Shown here: positions 36,225 through 44,987 of the stretch, one piece after another
Layout: each line of letters starts with the position of its first letter
Numbering within the stretch: the first letter of the stretch is position 1
Origin: an uncultured Nitrospirales bacterium
Lineage (GTDB): Bacteria > Nitrospirota > Nitrospiria > Nitrospirales > UBA8639
Direction of reading: 5' to 3'
Assembly (NCBI GenBank): GCA_951812745.1
Contig: OX638327.1
Location: 1,291,914-1,355,913 of the forward strand
DNA length: 64,000 nucleotides
Position numbers and translations under genes: made by a program
The notes under the pieces: model-generated
What the model was told of the DNA's origin: nothing
The model's input: only the letters and a program-made list of their open reading frames with translations
Databases searched by the model: none

Positions 36225-36763
36225 GAGGGTGCCTTCAGTTCTTCAATCACGATTTCATGATTCGTGTAGATATCGATGCCGGCGGCGATGCGCATGGCCT
36301 TATCGACGATTTCCGCCGAGGCCAAGGAGGAATTTTCCATCAGCGCTCGAGCCGCAGCCAACGCATACGGCCCGCCCGACCCGATGGCGAGAATCCCGTC
36401 TTCCGGTTCCACGACGTCCCCCGTGCCGGAAATGAGAAAGGATCGATCCGGATCCGCGACGGCCAACAGCGCTTCGAGCCGACGCAGCACGCGGTCCGTC
36501 CGCCAGTCTTTCGCCAACTCGACCGCGGCCCTGGTCAGGTTGCCCCGGTATTCTTCCAATTTCTCCTCGAATTTTTCAAATAGGGTAAACGCGTCCGCCG
36601 TGGCTCCGGCAAAGCCCGCGATCACCTGATCGTGATGGAGACGGCGGACTTTGCGGGCGTTGGCCTTCATCACCGTGGTCCCGACCGTCACCTGGCCGTC
36701 GGAGCCCATGGCCACCGTTCCATCCCGGCGCACGGACAGAATCGTGGTGGAGCGAATCTTCAT
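36221..36763 (-). CDS. hslV: ATP-dependent protease peptidase subunit HslV
   Basis: The 180-residue N-terminal-nucleophile protease contains [20 protein letters not shown], with the Thr pair that forms the active site in the mature enzyme. Here five residues (MKIRS) precede the Thr pair, so processing must remove more than the initiator Met; no later start is available. [20 protein letters not shown] follows as expected. It works with HslU in the cytoplasm and overlaps both neighbours by 4 nt. Confidence 0.96.
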   Translation of the reverse strand: MKIRSTTILSVRRDGTVAMGSDGQVTVGTTVMKANARKVRRLHHDQVIAGFAGATADAFTLFEKFEEKLEEYRGNLTRAAVELAKDWRTDRVLRRLEALLAVADPDRSFLISGTGDVVEPEDGILAIGSGGPYALAAARALMENSSLASAEIVDKAMRIAAGIDIYTNHEIVIEELKAPS

Positions 36764-37749
36764 GACGGTTTCCTCGGGGTTGCGGGCTTGGGCGCCCTGG
36801 CGTCTCCGGATCGCGGATGGGCCTGGTCGTAGACTTCCATCAACCGATCCGTGGCCAGGTGCGTGTATTTCTGCGTGGTGGCCAAGGACGCGTGCCCGAG
36901 CATTTCCTGGATGACCCGAAGGTCGGCCCCCTCATCCAATAAATGCGTGGCATAGGAATGCCGAAAGGTATGCGGGGTCACGGTCCCCACCTGCAAGCGG
37001 TCGGCGTAACGCCGGACGATTCGCTCCACGCTCCGTACCGACAAGCGGCCGCCGCGATTGTTGCGAAACACCGGACCGTCCGCGGGTTTCACCGCGAGGG
37101 TCGAGGCCGAAGCCTCATCCTTGGCCGCTGCCCGGCTCGCACGCACCGGTGTCACCGCCAGGTAGTCTTGGATCGCCTCGACCGCTACGTGGCCGATCGG
37201 CACGAGGCGCTCTTTTTTGCCCTTGCCTCTCAACCGCACCATACCTTCATCAAGGCTGAGATCACTCCAATTCACCCCCACCAGTTCGCTCACCCGCGCA
37301 CCCGTGGAATAGAGGGTTTCCAAAATAGCCTGATCCCGTGCGGTGTAAGTCCCCTCATCGGAATCAGGAGACTCGATCACCCGTTCCGCCTCGTCTTTCG
37401 TGAGGACACGGGGCAAACGTTGCCCCAGCCGTGGGGTCCGAACGTGTGCGACGGGATTGCTCGGCACCTGCCCGCGGCGGTGCAAAAATTTGAAGAGGCT
37501 GCGCAGCGTCGCGAGTTTCCGCGCCTGCGACGACTTTTTATCCCTCCGCCCGGCCAACCACACCAGAAACCGGCGAACGAGGGCCGCGTCGATCCCGGTC
37601 GGATCCGGCACCGCGTCCGTGACGGTTTTGAGAAAAGCCACGAATTGTCGCAGGTCCGATTGATAACTGCGAATCGTTTCCCGGGACACTCCACGCTCTA
37701 CGTCCAGATACGTCAGGAAAGTGCGTATTGCCGTTTCCACGTTTGCCAC
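36760..37749 (-). CDS. xerC: Tyrosine recombinase XerC
   Basis: A 329-residue chromosome dimer-resolution recombinase with an N-terminal SAM-like DNA-binding domain (about 1-95) and a catalytic domain. The active residues are visible: Arg in [15 protein letters not shown], His-x-x-Arg in [14 protein letters not shown], His in [11 protein letters not shown], and Tyr in QKYTHL. An insert of about 25 residues rich in Ala and Ser follows the catalytic Lys region. Its start overlaps the end of trmFO by 37 nt. The trmFO-xerC-hslVU order is also known from Bacillus (codY operon), supporting XerC rather than an integrase. Confidence 0.93.
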   Translation of the reverse strand: MANVETAIRTFLTYLDVERGVSRETIRSYQSDLRQFVAFLKTVTDAVPDPTGIDAALVRRFLVWLAGRRDKKSSQARKLATLRSLFKFLHRRGQVPSNPVAHVRTPRLGQRLPRVLTKDEAERVIESPDSDEGTYTARDQAILETLYSTGARVSELVGVNWSDLSLDEGMVRLRGKGKKERLVPIGHVAVEAIQDYLAVTPVRASRAAAKDEASASTLAVKPADGPVFRNNRGGRLSVRSVERIVRRYADRLQVGTVTPHTFRHSYATHLLDEGADLRVIQEMLGHASLATTQKYTHLATDRLMEVYDQAHPRSGDARAPKPATPRKPS

Positions 37750-39032
37750 TCTTCAATCGCCCGTTGGCGGATCATTCGGCGCTTGAGTTCTTTGTCCCGT
37801 ACTCTTTCGGAAAGGGGGGGGAACAGGCCGAAGTTGGTATTCATGGGCTGAAAATGCCGGGCGTCGCTTGTCGTAATATAATTCACCAATGCCCCATGTG
37901 CCGTGGTCAAAGGAGGCGTCACCAACGGCAGATTGGCCAGGGCTCGACCGGCGTTGATCCCCGCCAAGCCGCCGGTCGCGGCGGATTCGACGTAACCTTC
38001 CACGCCCACGAGACAGCCCGCCAACCACGTGGTCTCGTGCAACTTCAGTTGCAACGTCTTTCGCAACAAGGCCGGTGAGTTCACAAAGGTGTTCCGATGC
38101 ACGCTGCCATAGCGGAGAAACTCCGCGCGTTCGAGACCCGGAATCATCCGAAACACGCGTTTTTGCTCCGGATAGGTCAGCTTGGTTTGAAACCCCACCA
38201 TGTTATAACACGAACCATAGCGATTTTCCGCACGTAACTGGAGCACCGCGTGCGGTTGGACGCCGGTGCGCGGATCAACCAACCCCACGGGTTTCATGGG
38301 ACCAAAGGTCAGCGTCTGCTTACCGCGTTCCGCCATGGCCTCGATGGGGAGGCACCCTTCAAAGTAGGGAACCTTTTCAAAATCCTTTGCCTGTACCTTG
38401 TCCGCCGCCACGAGTGCTTCAAAAAAGGTCGAATACGTTTCTTCGTCCATCGGACAATTCAGATAATCCGCGCCGCCCTTGTCATAGCGTGACGCCCGGA
38501 ACACTGTGTCCATGTCAATGGATTCGGCATCGATGATCGGCGAAATCGCATCGAAAAACGCCAGGTTCGTCTTGTGAGTCAGCGCGGTCAAGGCCTGCGC
38601 CAGGCTCTCGGACGTCAAGGGACCCGTGGCCACGATGCACAGGGCGTCCATGGGAATCTCTTGAATCTCTTCTCGAATGATCCGGATATTCTGGTGGGAT
38701 TCCAGGGTCCGGGTGATTTCGCGCGCGAAGATCTCGCGATCCACCGCCAGTGCCGCCCCGGCGGGCACGCGGGCTGAGTCAGCCGCCCGCAGGACCAGCG
38801 AATTCAGCAGCCGCATCTCTTCCTTCAAAATACCCGGCGCGCTGATGGGGTCCGCGGATCCCAACGAATTCGAGCACACGATTTCCGCCAACTGATCCGT
38901 CTTGTGTGCCGCGGTCCCTTGCTTGGGTCGCATCTCGTACAGCGTGACCCGCGCTCCGCGCTCCGCCGCCTGCCACGCCGCTTCCGACCCCGCCAGTCCG
39001 CCCCCTATGACCACCACGTCATCGCGCATCAT
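37713..39032 (-). CDS. trmFO: Methylenetetrahydrofolate-tRNA-(uracil-5-)-methyltransferase
   Basis: A flavoprotein of about 439 residues that makes ribothymidine-54 in tRNA with methylene-THF as carbon donor. It shows VVVIGGGLAGSEAAWQAAER (FAD loop), LYEMRP, EIVCSNSLG, GPLTSESLAQAL and TGGLAGINAGRALA. The ATG at 39032 (followed by another at 39029) fits the family start; a longer reading to 39080 adds unrelated residues. It heads the five-gene minus-strand operon. Confidence 0.95.
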   Translation of the reverse strand: MMRDDVVVIGGGLAGSEAAWQAAERGARVTLYEMRPKQGTAAHKTDQLAEIVCSNSLGSADPISAPGILKEEMRLLNSLVLRAADSARVPAGAALAVDREIFAREITRTLESHQNIRIIREEIQEIPMDALCIVATGPLTSESLAQALTALTHKTNLAFFDAISPIIDAESIDMDTVFRASRYDKGGADYLNCPMDEETYSTFFEALVAADKVQAKDFEKVPYFEGCLPIEAMAERGKQTLTFGPMKPVGLVDPRTGVQPHAVLQLRAENRYGSCYNMVGFQTKLTYPEQKRVFRMIPGLERAEFLRYGSVHRNTFVNSPALLRKTLQLKLHETTWLAGCLVGVEGYVESAATGGLAGINAGRALANLPLVTPPLTTAHGALVNYITTSDARHFQPMNTNFGLFPPLSERVRDKELKRRMIRQRAIEEWQTWKRQYALS

Positions 39033-39387
39033 GCGCTGACTCTCTCTTGCTGCTCGTGAAAAATCGAAGACGATTGACACGTTTGGAACGTGACGGTCCG
39101 CAATGAATTAATCACTTTTTTCACAGTAAAAATGGCAGGGATTCCATTCTAGGAACCTAGTAAAAACAGTGCAAGCGTCGAGAGCACAGTCTACTGCCTA
39201 CGCTCAGATGAACGGTCATTCCCGTATGTGTTCACTCATTTGTTGACAAATTTCACTCCCTCCTTCCGTCATTCCCGACAGTTTTCATCGGAAATCCAGG
39301 TTTATTTTTCTTTCAGGAGAAGGGCTCGTGCATACTCAGTCGCTCTTGAGCATGGCATTCTCTTCTATCGAAGTAAGGTGCGCCGTT
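39033..39387. repeat. Intergenic region with MITE relic
   Basis: GTCATTCCCGTATGTGTTCA (39217-39236) followed by CTCATTTGTTGACAA matches the left MITE terminus (TCATCCCTGTATGTGTTCAG then TCATTCGTTGACAA at 50914). Nothing of the inside survives. A small palindrome CTAGGAACCTAG lies near 39149. No gene is seen, and I looked specifically for a HicA partner of the HicB gene to the right without finding one. Confidence 0.5.
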
Positions 39388-39603
39388 TCACCCAAGAGTC
39401 ACCGTATCTCGAATCGCTTCAGGTGGGGTTCCTCGGAGGGCATCTTCGCGACGATCTTGCAAAATGAGGGCAATAGCATCAGCAAGACTGCTCCTTGCTT
39501 CTTCTTTTGTTTTGCCTTGTCCATTCGCCCCGGGAATTTCTGGGCAATAAGCAATAAACCATTCCTCATCTTGTTCGATGATCGCCGTAAATTCGTTAGG
39601 CAT
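39388..39603 (-). CDS. HicB-like antitoxin family protein (orphan)
   Basis: A 71-residue protein with the HicB degenerate RNase H fold pattern: FTAIIEQDEEWFIAYCPEIP, then GANGQGKTKEEARSSLADAI and ALILQDRRED. The ATG at 39603 has GGGAG 6 nt upstream and fits the family start. There is no C-terminal DNA-binding domain. No HicA-type toxin is encoded on either side: downstream is repeat sequence and upstream a structured repeat and VapBC. It may be a remnant of a lost pair or a stand-alone regulator. Confidence 0.75.
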   Translation of the reverse strand: MPNEFTAIIEQDEEWFIAYCPEIPGANGQGKTKEEARSSLADAIALILQDRREDALRGTPPEAIRDTVTLG

Positions 39604-39695
39604 CACACACTCCCATAACTCACCAGGCTGTTTGATCAATAGGTTGAACGTTAAAGAATTCTTTAGACACTGTCAATTTTCAGGTCGTTGCCGTC

Positions 39696-39907
39696 CCGCC
39701 TTCTGGCGTGGCCGAGAAGCGGAGCGGACTCCGGAGATTCGGCGAGCACTGTTTGAGCGAAGAGGTCGCTGTGTACCTCGGAGCGAGTTGCGCAGCCGCC
39801 GGAGTCCGCGAGCATCGCAGGGGCCCGGAAGGCCACGCCAGGGCGGAATGGTTTTGGGCACTTTTGCCGAAACAAAAGTGCCTCGTCGTGCGGGGGCGAA
39901 ACCCCGC
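39696..39907. repeat. 212-bp structured repeat, copy A
   Basis: Almost identical to 40691-40903. It contains four perfect inverted repeats. An outer stem CTGGCGTGGCC (39703) / GGCCACGCCAG (39831) is extended by CCGCC/GGCGG. An inner stem is GCGGACTCCGG (39724) / CCGGAGTCCGC (39799). A hairpin GGCACTTTTG-CCGAAA-CAAAAGTGCC lies at 39857-39882. A hairpin GCGGGG-GCGAAA-CCCCGC lies at 39890-39907. Nested, compensating arms of this kind suggest a folded RNA or a cruciform-forming mobile unit. ORFs through it are shadows. Confidence 0.8.
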
Positions 39908-39943
39908 ATAAAATCAATGAACGGAAAACCCGGAATGGAAGCT

Positions 39944-40327
39944 CTACTTGGCCTTTCGGGGATTCACCTGTTTAGCTAACGTCTTATCCAACGTGACCAA
40001 TTCGAGGTCTAACTGCCGGGCGAGCCATAAGAAAGAAGCGTCATACGCAGTTAACTTTTTGGCTTCAGCAAGGGTCACGACCTCTGTCATGTTGACTGCC
40101 ATGAACGTCAAAGGCAGGCGACTGACCATCTCATAACCAGCCAACAGTAATTCCCTCTTCACCGGATGCCTTCGAATCTTGGTGAGGCAAACATTCGCCA
40201 ACTCAAAGGGTAACAGGTGCGGAGCGATCAAGTCATGCTCTTCCAATTGAGTCGCGATCCGTTGGGCATCGGGTTCGGCAAACACCACGGCCGCCAAGGC
40301 TGACGTATCGATGACCTTAACGGCCAT
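39944..40327 (-). CDS. vapC: VapC-type PIN-domain ribonuclease toxin
   Basis: 127 residues with a full PIN domain: VIDTSALAAVVF (first Asp at about 7), LLPFELANVCL (Glu), LTAYDASFLWLARQLDLELV and TLDKTLA (C-terminal acidic residues). Such toxins cleave RNA, usually tRNA or rRNA. It overlaps the upstream antitoxin gene by 11 nt, the standard VapBC/FitAB arrangement. The catalytic acids are all present, so the toxin should be active. Confidence 0.9.
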   Translation of the reverse strand: MAVKVIDTSALAAVVFAEPDAQRIATQLEEHDLIAPHLLPFELANVCLTKIRRHPVKRELLLAGYEMVSRLPLTFMAVNMTEVVTLAEAKKLTAYDASFLWLARQLDLELVTLDKTLAKQVNPRKAK

Positions 40328-40553
40328 CTCGGTCTTTCCTCACGATCGTCACCGATTCCTTGGGAGTGCGTAAGCCCCGTTGCCGTAATTCTGCCAACAG
40401 ACTTTGCGGGGAAATCTTGTCCTGCTGATGCAGGCTGTCTTCCAAAATGGAAAGTAATTCCCCCTGAAGCGAACGATGGTGTTTACTGGCGCGTTGCCGC
40501 AGATGCTGCACCCATTCTTTCGGAACATTTTTGATGGAAAGATTGACGGACAT
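40317..40553 (-). CDS. vapB: FitA/VapB-type ribbon-helix-helix antitoxin
   Basis: A 78-residue protein with an Arc/FitA-like N terminus (MSVNLSIKNVPKEWVQHLRQ then RASKHHRSLQGELLSILEDS), a ribbon-helix-helix DNA-binding fold. The C-terminal part should wrap the toxin. It precedes and overlaps vapC. Two inverted repeats immediately upstream are good candidates for autoregulatory binding. AAGGAGG lies 7 nt before the ATG. Confidence 0.88.
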   Translation of the reverse strand: MSVNLSIKNVPKEWVQHLRQRASKHHRSLQGELLSILEDSLHQQDKISPQSLLAELRQRGLRTPKESVTIVRKDRDGR

Positions 40554-40566
40554 CCTTGCCTCCTTG

Positions 40567-40606
40567 TGGTTCTATTTTGGAACCATTATAGCTCCACTGG
40601 AGCTAT
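40567..40606 (-). promoter_or_regulatory. vapBC promoter with two inverted-repeat operators
   Basis: ATAGCTCCA-C-TGGAGCTAT (40588-40606) is a perfect 9-bp inverted repeat. TGGTTC-tattttg-GAACCA (40567-40585) is a second one. On the minus strand a TATAAT -10 box (40585-40590) lies at the inner edge of the first repeat. Binding of the VapB-VapC complex there would block RNA polymerase, as in FitAB. The repeats are seen; binding is inference. Confidence 0.65.
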
Positions 40607-40690
40607 CCCGCAACACCCATTCGAGAGAGGCCACATGTTTTGACAGTAAAATGCCGAGGCATGTATGAGGAAGCAATTCCTCCTCTGTCC

Positions 40691-40903
40691 CCGCCTTCTG
40701 GCGTGGCCGAGAAGCGGAGCGGACTCCGGAGATTCGGCGAGCACTGTTTGAGCGAAGAGGTCGCTGTGTACCTCGGAGCGAGTTGCGCAGCCGCCGGAGT
40801 CCGCGAGCATCGCAGGGGCCCGGAAGGCCACGCCAGGGCGGAAATGGTTTTGGGCACTTTTGCCGAAACAAAAGTGCCTCGTCGTGCGAGGGCGAAACCC
40901 CGC
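40691..40903. repeat. 213-bp structured repeat, copy B
   Basis: Same orientation as copy A at 39696 and differing by about two changes: one extra A, and a G-to-A in the last stem, which weakens GCGGGG/CCCCGC. Together the copies bracket the vapBC module at a distance of about 1 kb, as in a composite unit. Other stems are intact. The stretch 40904-41041 after it holds no other gene. Confidence 0.8.
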
Positions 40904-41041
40904 CACGTTGGTTTCTTATTGCCATCTATACCATGATGAAGTATTTTGAACTGCCTCAGCGAGACAGGAAGCGAGCAGAAAATTTCCAGACGCAAGAGTG
41001 CTCAACTTCAGCCACGATTCCTGTGCTTTAAACGTTGACGC

Positions 41042-42574
41042 ATGAGCGACAGAAAAGACATAACGGAACACTCAGGGGGAACACCGAACGTCTCGAAGCG
41101 AAGCGATCCGGAGCCGAGTGCGGGCAGACGCGATGAAGCACACGACGATCTCAGGATGTCGCCCGAACTCATGCTCGATCTTGCACGCAAGGCGGCGGAG
41201 ATTCTGGTTGAGCGCATCGAGAGCCTGCCCCAGGAAAGCGCCTGGGAAGGAGATTTCCAGCAGATCCTCGCGGACCGACTCATGGAGGACCCACCCGAGC
41301 ACGGCCGGCCGGCAACGGAGGTCCTGGAGCGGGCCGCCCGCGAGATCCTGCCGATCGCGCTGCGGCTCGACCATCCTCGTCAATTCTCATTCATCCCGAC
41401 AGCACCTACGTGGCCCGGGGTGCTCGCCGACTTCATGGCCGCCGGGTACAACGTCAACCAATGCACGTGGCTGACGTCGAGCGGCCCAAGCCAGCTTGAG
41501 TTGGTCGTCATCGACTGGTTGCGGCGCTGGATCGGCTATCCGGAGAGCGCGGGAGGACTGTTGACCAGCGGGGGTTCGGCGGCCAGCCTCGACGCGTTCG
41601 TCGCGGCGCGGGAAAGTGCAGGCTGCCCCGAGCGCGCGACCGTGTACATGAGCGACCAGAGCCATAGCGCACAAATCCGCGCGGCCAAGATCATCGGCGT
41701 TCGGCCGGAGTGCATACGGCTGCTTCCGTGCGATGAACGCTTCCGTCTGGACGTGGAGGCGCTCACGCGCGCCGTGGCCGATGACCGCGCCGCCGGGTTC
41801 AACCCCATCGCGGTGTGCGCCAACGCCGGGGCGAGCAGCACCGGGGCCATCGATCCGCTTGAAGCGATGGCGGACTACTGCGAGGCAGAAGGTATCTGGC
41901 TGCACGTGGACGCCGCGTATGGCGGCTTCGCGGTCGTGACCGAGGAGGGCAAAAGGCTTTTGCGTGGGATCGAGCGCGCCGATTCGATCGGGATGGACGC
42001 GCACAAATGGTTCTTCCAGCCGTACGAGTCGGGCTGCCTGCTGGTGAAGAACATGCGCACGATCGAGAGCGCATTCGCCGTTCACCACGATGTCCTCCAG
42101 GACACGATATGGGGCGCGAACCACCCGAACTTCTCGGATCGCGGTCTGCAGTTGAGCCGCTCGTTTCGGGCCTTGAAGGTCTGGATGTCGGTCCAGACCT
42201 TCGGGATGGCCGCATTCCGGCGGGCCGTGGCGAAGGGGATGGAATTGGCTGCTCAGGCCGAAGAGTACGTCCGGGCGAGCCCGGTCCTGGAGATGTTGAA
42301 CCCCGCGTCACTGGGAATCGTGTGCTTCCGGATCAACCCCAAGGACACCGACCTCGACGAGGAAGCCCTGGAAAAGATCAACCGGAACGTGCTCGCCCGC
42401 GTCTTTTGGGAGGACCCCGCGTTCATATCCTCGACGCTGCTCCGACAGCGGTTTTCGCTCAGGCTCTGCATCGTCAACCACACCACGACCTGGGACGACG
42501 TGCGCGAGACCCTGGAGGCCATTGAGCGGTTCGGGCGTGAGGCGTTGTCGAAGGGAGAGCATGAGAGCCAGTGA
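41042..42574 (+). CDS. PLP-dependent group II amino acid decarboxylase
   Basis: 510 residues of the aromatic-L-amino-acid / diaminobutyrate / glutamate decarboxylase family. It shows HPRQFSFIPTAPTWPGVLAD, LLTSGGSAASLDAFVAAR, VDAAYGGFAVVTEEG and SIGMDAHKWFFQPYESGC, with the Schiff-base Lys in DAHKWF. The N-terminal 45 residues are hydrophilic and atypical. The substrate cannot be decided; an aromatic amino acid is likeliest from the overall look. An aldehyde dehydrogenase follows 116 nt downstream, so a decarboxylation-then-oxidation route is possible, but no amine oxidase is nearby. Confidence 0.88.
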   Translation: MSDRKDITEHSGGTPNVSKRSDPEPSAGRRDEAHDDLRMSPELMLDLARKAAEILVERIESLPQESAWEGDFQQILADRLMEDPPEHGRPATEVLERAAREILPIALRLDHPRQFSFIPTAPTWPGVLADFMAAGYNVNQCTWLTSSGPSQLELVVIDWLRRWIGYPESAGGLLTSGGSAASLDAFVAARESAGCPERATVYMSDQSHSAQIRAAKIIGVRPECIRLLPCDERFRLDVEALTRAVADDRAAGFNPIAVCANAGASSTGAIDPLEAMADYCEAEGIWLHVDAAYGGFAVVTEEGKRLLRGIERADSIGMDAHKWFFQPYESGCLLVKNMRTIESAFAVHHDVLQDTIWGANHPNFSDRGLQLSRSFRALKVWMSVQTFGMAAFRRAVAKGMELAAQAEEYVRASPVLEMLNPASLGIVCFRINPKDTDLDEEALEKINRNVLARVFWEDPAFISSTLLRQRFSLRLCIVNHTTTWDDVRETLEAIERFGREALSKGEHESQ

Positions 42575-42690
42575 GCGAGAAATCCTGAACGGTGCCGCTA
42601 CCGCTTAGCCGGACAGATTGTCTGTCCCTCGTTGTCCGTACCAGAAGCGAAACGTGTGTATTTCCCAATCAAAAACCCGGAGGAAAGAAC

Positions 42691-44193
42691 ATGAGCACCG
42701 GCACTACGGAAATCACTCCCATGCTCCAGAGTTTTTTGTCTTCTCCGCGGAAAATCCTGATTGATGGAAAATGGGGCAATACCTTATCTGAACACACGTT
42801 TCCCACCTTTAATCCGGCCACGGGTGACGTGTTGTGCCAAGTCCCGGACGGTCAAAAAGAAGACATCGATCGCGCAGTCAAGGCCGCGCGGCACGCGTTT
42901 GAGCAAGGACCATGGCGAACGCTGACCCCGTCCGAACGAGGGAAACGCCTGTGGAGATTGGCTGATCTCATGGAACAGCGCACGGAAGAATTTGCGCAAC
43001 TGGAGTCTCTTGACAACGGCAAACCGGTGACCGTTGCCCGAGGCGCCGACGTCCCACTGGCCATTGACCTATTCCGGTACATGGCAGGTTGGGCCACGAA
43101 GATAGAGGGCAACACGATTCCGATTTCCGTCCCATATGCGCCGGGGGCGCAGTTCCATGCCTATACCTTGCGAGAACCCATCGGTGTGGTCGGACAGATA
43201 ATTCCCTGGAATTTTCCCCTGCTCATGGCGACGTGGAAGTTGGGCCCTGCCCTGGCCGCGGGGTGTACCATCGTCTTGAAGCCCGCCGAGGAAACCCCCC
43301 TCTCCGCCCTCTTGTTGGGAGAGTTGGCGTGTGAAGCCGGATTCCCGGATGGCGTCCTGAATATCGTGACCGGCTTCGGGGAAACGGCCGGAGCCGCGCT
43401 CGCCGCGCATCCCGACGTCGACAAGATCGCCTTTACGGGATCGACGGAAGTCGGCCGTTCGATCGTCCATGCCGCCGCCGGCAACCTGAAAAAAGTGACG
43501 CTTGAATTGGGAGGCAAATCTCCGATGCTCGTGTTGCCCGATGCAGACCTGGCTTCGGCGATCCCCGGTGTGTTCAATGCAACTTTCTTTAACACCGGAC
43601 AGTGCTGCGGTACCGGCACACGACTCTACGTCGAAAGCAGGATATTCGATCACGTGCTCGCAGGCCTGGCTGATCAGGCCAAACAGATTAAACTGGGATC
43701 CGGCATGGAGCCGACCACCGACATGGGCCCCCTGATTTCAGAGAACCAACACCAACGCGTCTTGGGGTATATGGAATCCGGGCTGAAGGAGGGAGCCCAA
43801 GCCATCGTCGGAGGACATCGGTATGGGGACACGGGATATTTTGTGGAGCCAACCGTACTCGTGAACACCGCGCAACACATGAAGGTCGTTCAAGAAGAAA
43901 TTTTCGGACCCGTGTTATGCGCGGAACCCTTTATCGATCTGGAAGAGGCGTTGGAAAAAGCCAATAACAGCATGTACGGGTTAACTGCCGCGGTTTGGAC
44001 CAAAGACGTGAGTCAGGCCCATCGCATTGCATCTCGGCTCAGAGCCGGACTGGTCTGGATCAACTGTCATAACATCGTATTAGACGCCGCACTTCCCTTC
44101 GGGGGATACAAACAATCGGGATGGGGGCGGGAGATGGGCCATGAAGCGATTGATCTCTACACCGAAGTGAAAGCCGTCTGCGCTCAACTCTGA
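42691..44193 (+). CDS. NAD(P)-dependent aldehyde dehydrogenase
   Basis: A 500-residue ALDH close to the betaine/phenylacetaldehyde dehydrogenase type. It has IPWNFPLLMATWKLGPALAA, FTGSTEVGRSIV, LELGGKSPMLVLPDAD with the general-base Glu, FNTGQCCGTGTRLYV with the catalytic Cys, and EEIFGPVLCAEPF. The ATG at 42691 has AGGAGG-like GGAGGAAAGAAC before it; the longer frame to 42592 is rejected. It should oxidise an aldehyde to its acid in the cytoplasm. Context suggests the aldehyde derives from the amine made by the upstream decarboxylase; this is inference. Confidence 0.92.
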   Translation: MSTGTTEITPMLQSFLSSPRKILIDGKWGNTLSEHTFPTFNPATGDVLCQVPDGQKEDIDRAVKAARHAFEQGPWRTLTPSERGKRLWRLADLMEQRTEEFAQLESLDNGKPVTVARGADVPLAIDLFRYMAGWATKIEGNTIPISVPYAPGAQFHAYTLREPIGVVGQIIPWNFPLLMATWKLGPALAAGCTIVLKPAEETPLSALLLGELACEAGFPDGVLNIVTGFGETAGAALAAHPDVDKIAFTGSTEVGRSIVHAAAGNLKKVTLELGGKSPMLVLPDADLASAIPGVFNATFFNTGQCCGTGTRLYVESRIFDHVLAGLADQAKQIKLGSGMEPTTDMGPLISENQHQRVLGYMESGLKEGAQAIVGGHRYGDTGYFVEPTVLVNTAQHMKVVQEEIFGPVLCAEPFIDLEEALEKANNSMYGLTAAVWTKDVSQAHRIASRLRAGLVWINCHNIVLDAALPFGGYKQSGWGREMGHEAIDLYTEVKAVCAQL

Positions 44194-44240
44194 CGGAACG
44201 GGAACAGATTTCGCTCGCTGGGTTAGAATTAGGCCGGATG

Positions 44241-44552
44241 CTAGGCGGTTAAGCGAGTAATCCCTGGAAACCCGTCAAATCCTTCATCGAAACTGATGAT
44301 CCGCTTGATGCCATGACGTGCCATAACGGCAAGATGGAGGGCGTCTCAGACAGACGAGCGTTCGGTGGACGGCACGATAGCTTTGGCACGCTCCACGTCC
44401 CGTCGATCGACGAGAAAAACTTCGTCCGCCATGCTTGGCAAGGTTTCAACCGCCGAAAAATGGCGCGCCGTAGGTCCGCATCTCCGCTCGGAGGCAGGGA
44501 CGTGCCTTATGCCGCCTGAAGAGGCCGCTTGGAAGAAGACGCCATGAGGCAT
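44241..44552 (-). pseudogene. PIN-domain toxin remnant with in-frame stop
   Basis: The minus-strand frame reads ARHFSAVETLPSMADEVFLV, then DRRDVERAKAIVPSTERSSV, then a TGA at 44346-44348, then [20 protein letters not shown] and [12 protein letters not shown] to a TAG at 44241. The stop replaces an Arg codon (CGA to TGA) in the conserved S.RDALH motif of PIN-domain proteins. The N-terminal part with the first catalytic Asp is not recognisable. No antitoxin gene is adjacent. It is a dead VapC-like gene with a single visible nonsense change plus 5' decay. Confidence 0.75.
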
Positions 44553-44597
44553 GTTCCCGTGATAGCGTTGGTGAGCTTGAAACGGGGATGCGGTGGA

Positions 44598-44987
44598 TCA
44601 GGAAGCGATCGTTGAGGGTGGGCGTGAAGCTTCGAGGTCGCGGGCGAGGGTAAACACAATCATCCGCTCGCCGATGTGCGTTTCGATGTCGGTGAACAGA
44701 CCCGTGACTTCCGCTCCGGTAATGGCGGTAATCTGGTTGCAGAGTCGTTCCCGTCCTTGTGAGATGAGATTCTGCCTCATGCGTTTGACCATATCTACGC
44801 CCTCGGCATTTTTCGTGAGTTGACGCTCCGCTGGAGTCAAGACGCCCTTGAGTCTCACCAAGACCATGTCGCGAAGGACAAACGCCTTCACCTCCGTCGG
44901 TCCGCGCCCCATGAATTCTTGTTCGAATTTGATGACGGCATTGCGAATGGCGATCTCAGTCTCGCTTTTGGTCGGTCCATTCTTCAT
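44598..44987 (-). CDS. DUF2294 domain protein
   Basis: 129 residues matching DUF2294: KSETEIAIRNAVIKFEQEFM, then GRGPTEVKAFVLRDMVLVRL, KGVLTPAERQLTKNAEGVDM and THIGERMIVFTLARDLE. The family is soluble and of unknown function. The ATG at 44987 fits the family; a frame extending to 45074 adds unrelated residues. It is a single gene on the minus strand. The family call is firm, the role unknown. Confidence 0.85.
   Translation of the reverse strand: MKNGPTKSETEIAIRNAVIKFEQEFMGRGPTEVKAFVLRDMVLVRLKGVLTPAERQLTKNAEGVDMVKRMRQNLISQGRERLCNQITAITGAEVTGLFTDIETHIGERMIVFTLARDLEASRPPSTIAS

Noticed and set aside
39663-39979. Overlapping ORFs of 78-133 residues on both strands in the structured repeat (and their copies at 40572-41031)
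   Set aside because: They occur on both strands over inverted repeats, lack ribosome binding sites and end at the repeat borders; the repeat explains them.
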